The notes beneath the pieces are model-generated. The model saw nothing but the letters and a program-made list of their open reading frames with translations. It searched no databases and had not been told where the DNA came from. A DNA stretch of 39,545 bases from a virus. Position 1 is the first letter of the stretch. Every line of letters begins with the position of its first letter. The DNA lies in the IMG/VR virus record IMGVR_UViG_3300020566_000009, positions 1 to 39,545 of that record; one strand, written 5' to 3'. Shown here piece after piece: positions 37,588-39,545 of the stretch. Both the position numbers and the translations under genes were made by a program.

Positions 37588-37801
37588 GGAGATCTTGGAA
37601 GAAGTCATGGTGTGGCATCTTCCTCAACCTTACTGTGCTGTTGTACGTGTCTATGACCGCAAGCAGAATAAGCTCAAGGAGTATGCGTACAAGCTGGAAT
37701 CTAAAGCTCACAACCGCATACGAGAAAGTGCTTTATCTGATGATGAGGTCACCATCCTGACTAACTCCATTATCGGAACGATTAACTACCTCCCCGAATG
37801 A
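37505..37801 (+). CDS. Hypothetical protein (98 aa)
   Basis: ATG 37505. An acidic start (WEEVNNLDDDDIETSTIEEI) leads to a beta-like middle (QPYCAVVRVYDRKQNKLKEY) and a helix (ESKAHNRIRESALSDDEVTI). No domain recognised. Its stop overlaps the next start (ATGATG at 37798-37803). It stands in the putative control and integration region. Confidence 0.72.
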   Translation: MAKKDPFPNEWEEVNNLDDDDIETSTIEEILEEVMVWHLPQPYCAVVRVYDRKQNKLKEYAYKLESKAHNRIRESALSDDEVTILTNSIIGTINYLPE

Positions 37802-37971
37802 TGCTTCTGACCACTGATCAATGCGAACCGGATGATCTGAATGATCTAACGGTTTACCCTTCGCTCTATGCATATTCTGCATTGTGCAGTCGATACGATG
37901 AGACACCGCTTGACGCCCTGGTACGTCAGTACTATTGTATTAACCCTCTACAAGCTGCTCTGGAAGGTTGA
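37798..37971 (+). CDS. Small protein (57 aa)
   Basis: ATG 37798 (or 37801) overlaps the preceding stop. The product is MMLLTTDQCEPDDLNDLTVY, then PSLYAYSALCSRYDETPLDA and LVRQYYCINPLQAALEG. It is acidic with several Tyr and Cys and predicted helical. Not recognised. A different open frame from 37868 over the same bases has unusual composition and is rejected. Confidence 0.6.
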   Translation: MMLLTTDQCEPDDLNDLTVYPSLYAYSALCSRYDETPLDALVRQYYCINPLQAALEG

Positions 37972-38058
37972 CCCTCGTTTATTTCCCATCCATCGGTTTG
38001 TACTGCGGCTGGCATCAGCGGTTCACAGCGCGAAAGCCGCATTTATTCCGCACAAGTT

Positions 38059-38072
38059 CCTCCATCAGTGCA
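38059..38072 (+). repeat. Leader motif family, copy 5 (divergent)
   Basis: CCTCCATCAGTGCA, 12 of 14 positions equal to the copy 1 core (CCTCCACAAGTGCA), 49 bases before the GTG of the winged-helix gene. Confidence 0.4.
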
Positions 38073-38121
38073 GAGTGGGGGTGTTTTCAGTTAATTTGGG
38101 ATTGGTCTGGCCCCAACGAAA

Positions 38122-38472
38122 GTGGTTCTTAAGCAGGTTGTTGATGAAGAGTTGTTACCTCTTTTAGAGGTGATGGCTGAGTTTCGTGCTCTCAGAACAA
38201 GCCTTCCGGCCCAAGCTGTTGCAGCATTTCTCTATATCGCAATCCATGAACGTGTGCTGCAGTCTGATCTTGAGAAAGATCTTAAGATGAGTTCAGCTAG
38301 TGCAAGTCGCAATACGGACATGCTTTCTGATTGGGATAGGCTAGGAAAACCTGGCGCTAACTTAATCAAAAAGGAGCCAGATCCTTTGATGGGTAATCGT
38401 GTGATCCTGTCATTGACTCAGCGTGGTGAACGCTTCTCCCTCACAATCAAGAGGATTCTCTATGGCACATAG
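38122..38472 (+). CDS. Winged-helix (MarR-like) DNA-binding protein
   Basis: 116 aa from GTG 38122. The core is TSLPAQAVAAFLYIAIHERV, then LQSDLEKDLKMSSASASRNT with its helix-turn-helix, and a basic/hydrophobic wing ending RVILSLTQRGERFSLTIKRI. This is the MarR-type winged-helix layout. It directly precedes the integrase and overlaps it by 11 bases, so it may regulate integration or act as an excisionase-like factor (inference). The start could also be an internal ATG at 38173, but that would trim the first helix. Confidence 0.78.
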   Translation: MVLKQVVDEELLPLLEVMAEFRALRTSLPAQAVAAFLYIAIHERVLQSDLEKDLKMSSASASRNTDMLSDWDRLGKPGANLIKKEPDPLMGNRVILSLTQRGERFSLTIKRILYGT

Positions 38473-39538
38473 TCGCACATTTGGTGAGTGTGCAGAGTAC
38501 ACGTTCAAGACTCGTGACTCATGGGTGCGTGAACGCAAGGCTGTTGATGAGTGGAAACGCATTCAACAACTCCCCAAAGACGAGAGACCGAGTGGTATCT
38601 CAAAGCCTTCGATGTTTCGCACTATTCAAGTCAATCATGTGATTGAAATGCGTGGTGCTAGTTACCCAGTCTCCAGGCTTGATCAAGCTGCTGTTACCCA
38701 GCTTATCTTTGAGCTTGAAGATGAACGTAACTGGACATCAAAGGAGACCTGTAACAAGGTTATTGATACCATCCGAACAATCGTCAATCATTGCAAGCGG
38801 CATCGTTTTATTGACGAGGTTCCGTTTGAAGCGTTGGAGATGTTCAGTGGATCGGAGTCACGGTTGACGTGGTTCACGATGTCACAAATGGAGCAACTGT
38901 ATGAGGCTTCATGTAATGTCTTTGGTTACCCGGCGTTGGGAGAGATCTTCCTGACGCTGGGACTCACTGGCATGCGTCTTGGTGAGTTGCAAAAGCTCAG
39001 AGTGATGGACATCGACATACCTAACCTGCGGATCCACGTAGGTGGGCGTGACGGTTTCGTCACTAAAGCCAAAAACTGGCGTGTCCTCCCCATTCAAGAT
39101 CGGATCCTTCCGTTCATGATCGAAAGGACACGTGATCAGCCCCCAAGAAAGCACATCTTTGCCGATGACTTCGGCTCTGCTGATTCGTTACGACGCTCCT
39201 TCAATAAGATTCGCAACTATGTAGGAATTGACGAGAAACACGTCATTCATTCACTGCGTCACAGCTACGCCACATTTCTTAATGAGTCTGGTGTGCCGCC
39301 GATGACCATCAAAGACTTGATGGGTCACAAGCGGATCGAAACCACACTTCGTTACTGCAAGGTTTCGGATGTGGCCCGCAACCAAGCTCACCAGGCCCTC
39401 AACGCTCAGCTCCAGCGAGCCACCCAGCCCGCACCGGAACCCGCTCAACCGTCCTATGACCAGCTCCTGAATCAGGTTAATGCTTTGCAACAATTGCTGG
39501 CTCAGATGCCACAACTAGCTGCAATGACTCGGATCTAA
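38462..39538 (+). CDS. int: Tyrosine recombinase (integrase)
   Basis: 358 aa from ATG 38462. The N-terminal SAM-like/core-binding domain spans about residues 1-130 (DQAAVTQLIFELEDERNWTS). The catalytic domain has Arg in LGLTGMRLGELQ, Lys in VTKAKNWRVLP, the HxxR box in VIHSLRHSYATFL, His in LMGHKRIETT, and the nucleophile Tyr in TLRYCKVSD. The C-terminal tail is Gln/Pro/Ala-rich. An integrase in a T7-like cyanophage is known from marine examples such as P-SSP7 and suggests a temperate or chromosome-linked stage; no attachment site is seen inside the window. Only seven bases follow the stop. Confidence 0.95.
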   Translation: MAHSRTFGECAEYTFKTRDSWVRERKAVDEWKRIQQLPKDERPSGISKPSMFRTIQVNHVIEMRGASYPVSRLDQAAVTQLIFELEDERNWTSKETCNKVIDTIRTIVNHCKRHRFIDEVPFEALEMFSGSESRLTWFTMSQMEQLYEASCNVFGYPALGEIFLTLGLTGMRLGELQKLRVMDIDIPNLRIHVGGRDGFVTKAKNWRVLPIQDRILPFMIERTRDQPPRKHIFADDFGSADSLRRSFNKIRNYVGIDEKHVIHSLRHSYATFLNESGVPPMTIKDLMGHKRIETTLRYCKVSDVARNQAHQALNAQLQRATQPAPEPAQPSYDQLLNQVNALQQLLAQMPQLAAMTRI

Positions 39539-39545
39539 CCGCTCC

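Noticed and set aside
37868-38167. 99-aa ORF overlapping the 37798 gene
   Set aside because: Rich in Trp, His and Arg; conflicts with the better coupled 37798-37971 ORF, runs across the non-coding stretch and enters the winged-helix gene.

Overview
The window is most of the genome of a T7-like podovirus of cyanobacteria (a cyanopodovirus with Autographiviridae-type gene order). The evidence is the syntenic run of gp4-type helicase, gp5-type polymerase, gp6-type exonuclease, portal, scaffold, capsid, tail tubular proteins A and B, internal core proteins, gp17-type fibre, lysis genes and gp18/gp19-type terminase, all on the + strand. It is joined to cyanophage-type metabolic genes: a compact class I ribonucleotide reductase pair, a MazG-like pyrophosphohydrolase, ThyX, and an NblA-like phycobilisome-degradation protein. 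NblA points to a phycobilisome-containing host, plausibly a Synechococcus/Cyanobium-like or other freshwater cyanobacterium (inference). No phage RNA polymerase, SSB, psbA, hli or talC gene is seen. The window opens inside the helicase gene and ends just after an integrase, so the early region lies outside it and the molecule is probably circularly permuted relative to virion DNA.

Layout. (1) 1-4856: replication and host takeover: helicase C-terminus, two tiny genes, a DNA polymerase whose exonuclease and polymerase domains lie in two overlapping frames, a PD-(D/E)XK-like nuclease, gp6-like exonuclease, NblA-like protein, DUF3310 protein and MazG-like protein. (2) 4849-6959: nrdA and nrdB, which lacks the usual radical tyrosine. 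(3) 6988-13807: head genes: three unknown proteins, portal, a small nested ORF, scaffold, an RlpA-like enzyme, tiny basic ORFs, a 320-base structured non-coding leader containing a defective tRNA-like fold, major capsid protein and two small proteins, ending in a strong terminator. (4) 13868-27796: tail, internal core and fibre genes. (5) 27805-31638: lysis cassette, small terminase, two HNH proteins, a long disordered basic protein, then a terminator. (6) 31707-34861: large terminase, a hairpin-rich gap, thyX and an unknown protein. (7) 34862-39538: a right arm of very small genes preceded by repeated leader motifs, a cysteine-rich phage protein, a terminator, a ribbon-helix-helix regulator with a palindrome upstream, more small genes, a winged-helix protein and a tyrosine integrase.

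How it works together: the left block replicates DNA, and RNR, MazG-like protein and ThyX supply deoxynucleotides. NblA would release amino acids by dismantling phycobilisomes. The central block builds the virion, the endolysin with small membrane proteins lyses the cell, and the terminase packages DNA. The right arm looks like a control and integration module: two DNA-binding proteins, an integrase, and two families of short repeats just upstream of genes. Most genes overlap by 1-30 bases, and TTG, GTG and possibly ATT starts occur. The most unusual things here are the repeated leaders with the RHH/palindrome pair, the structured pre-capsid leader, the frame-split polymerase, the tyrosine-less NrdB and the NblA gene.
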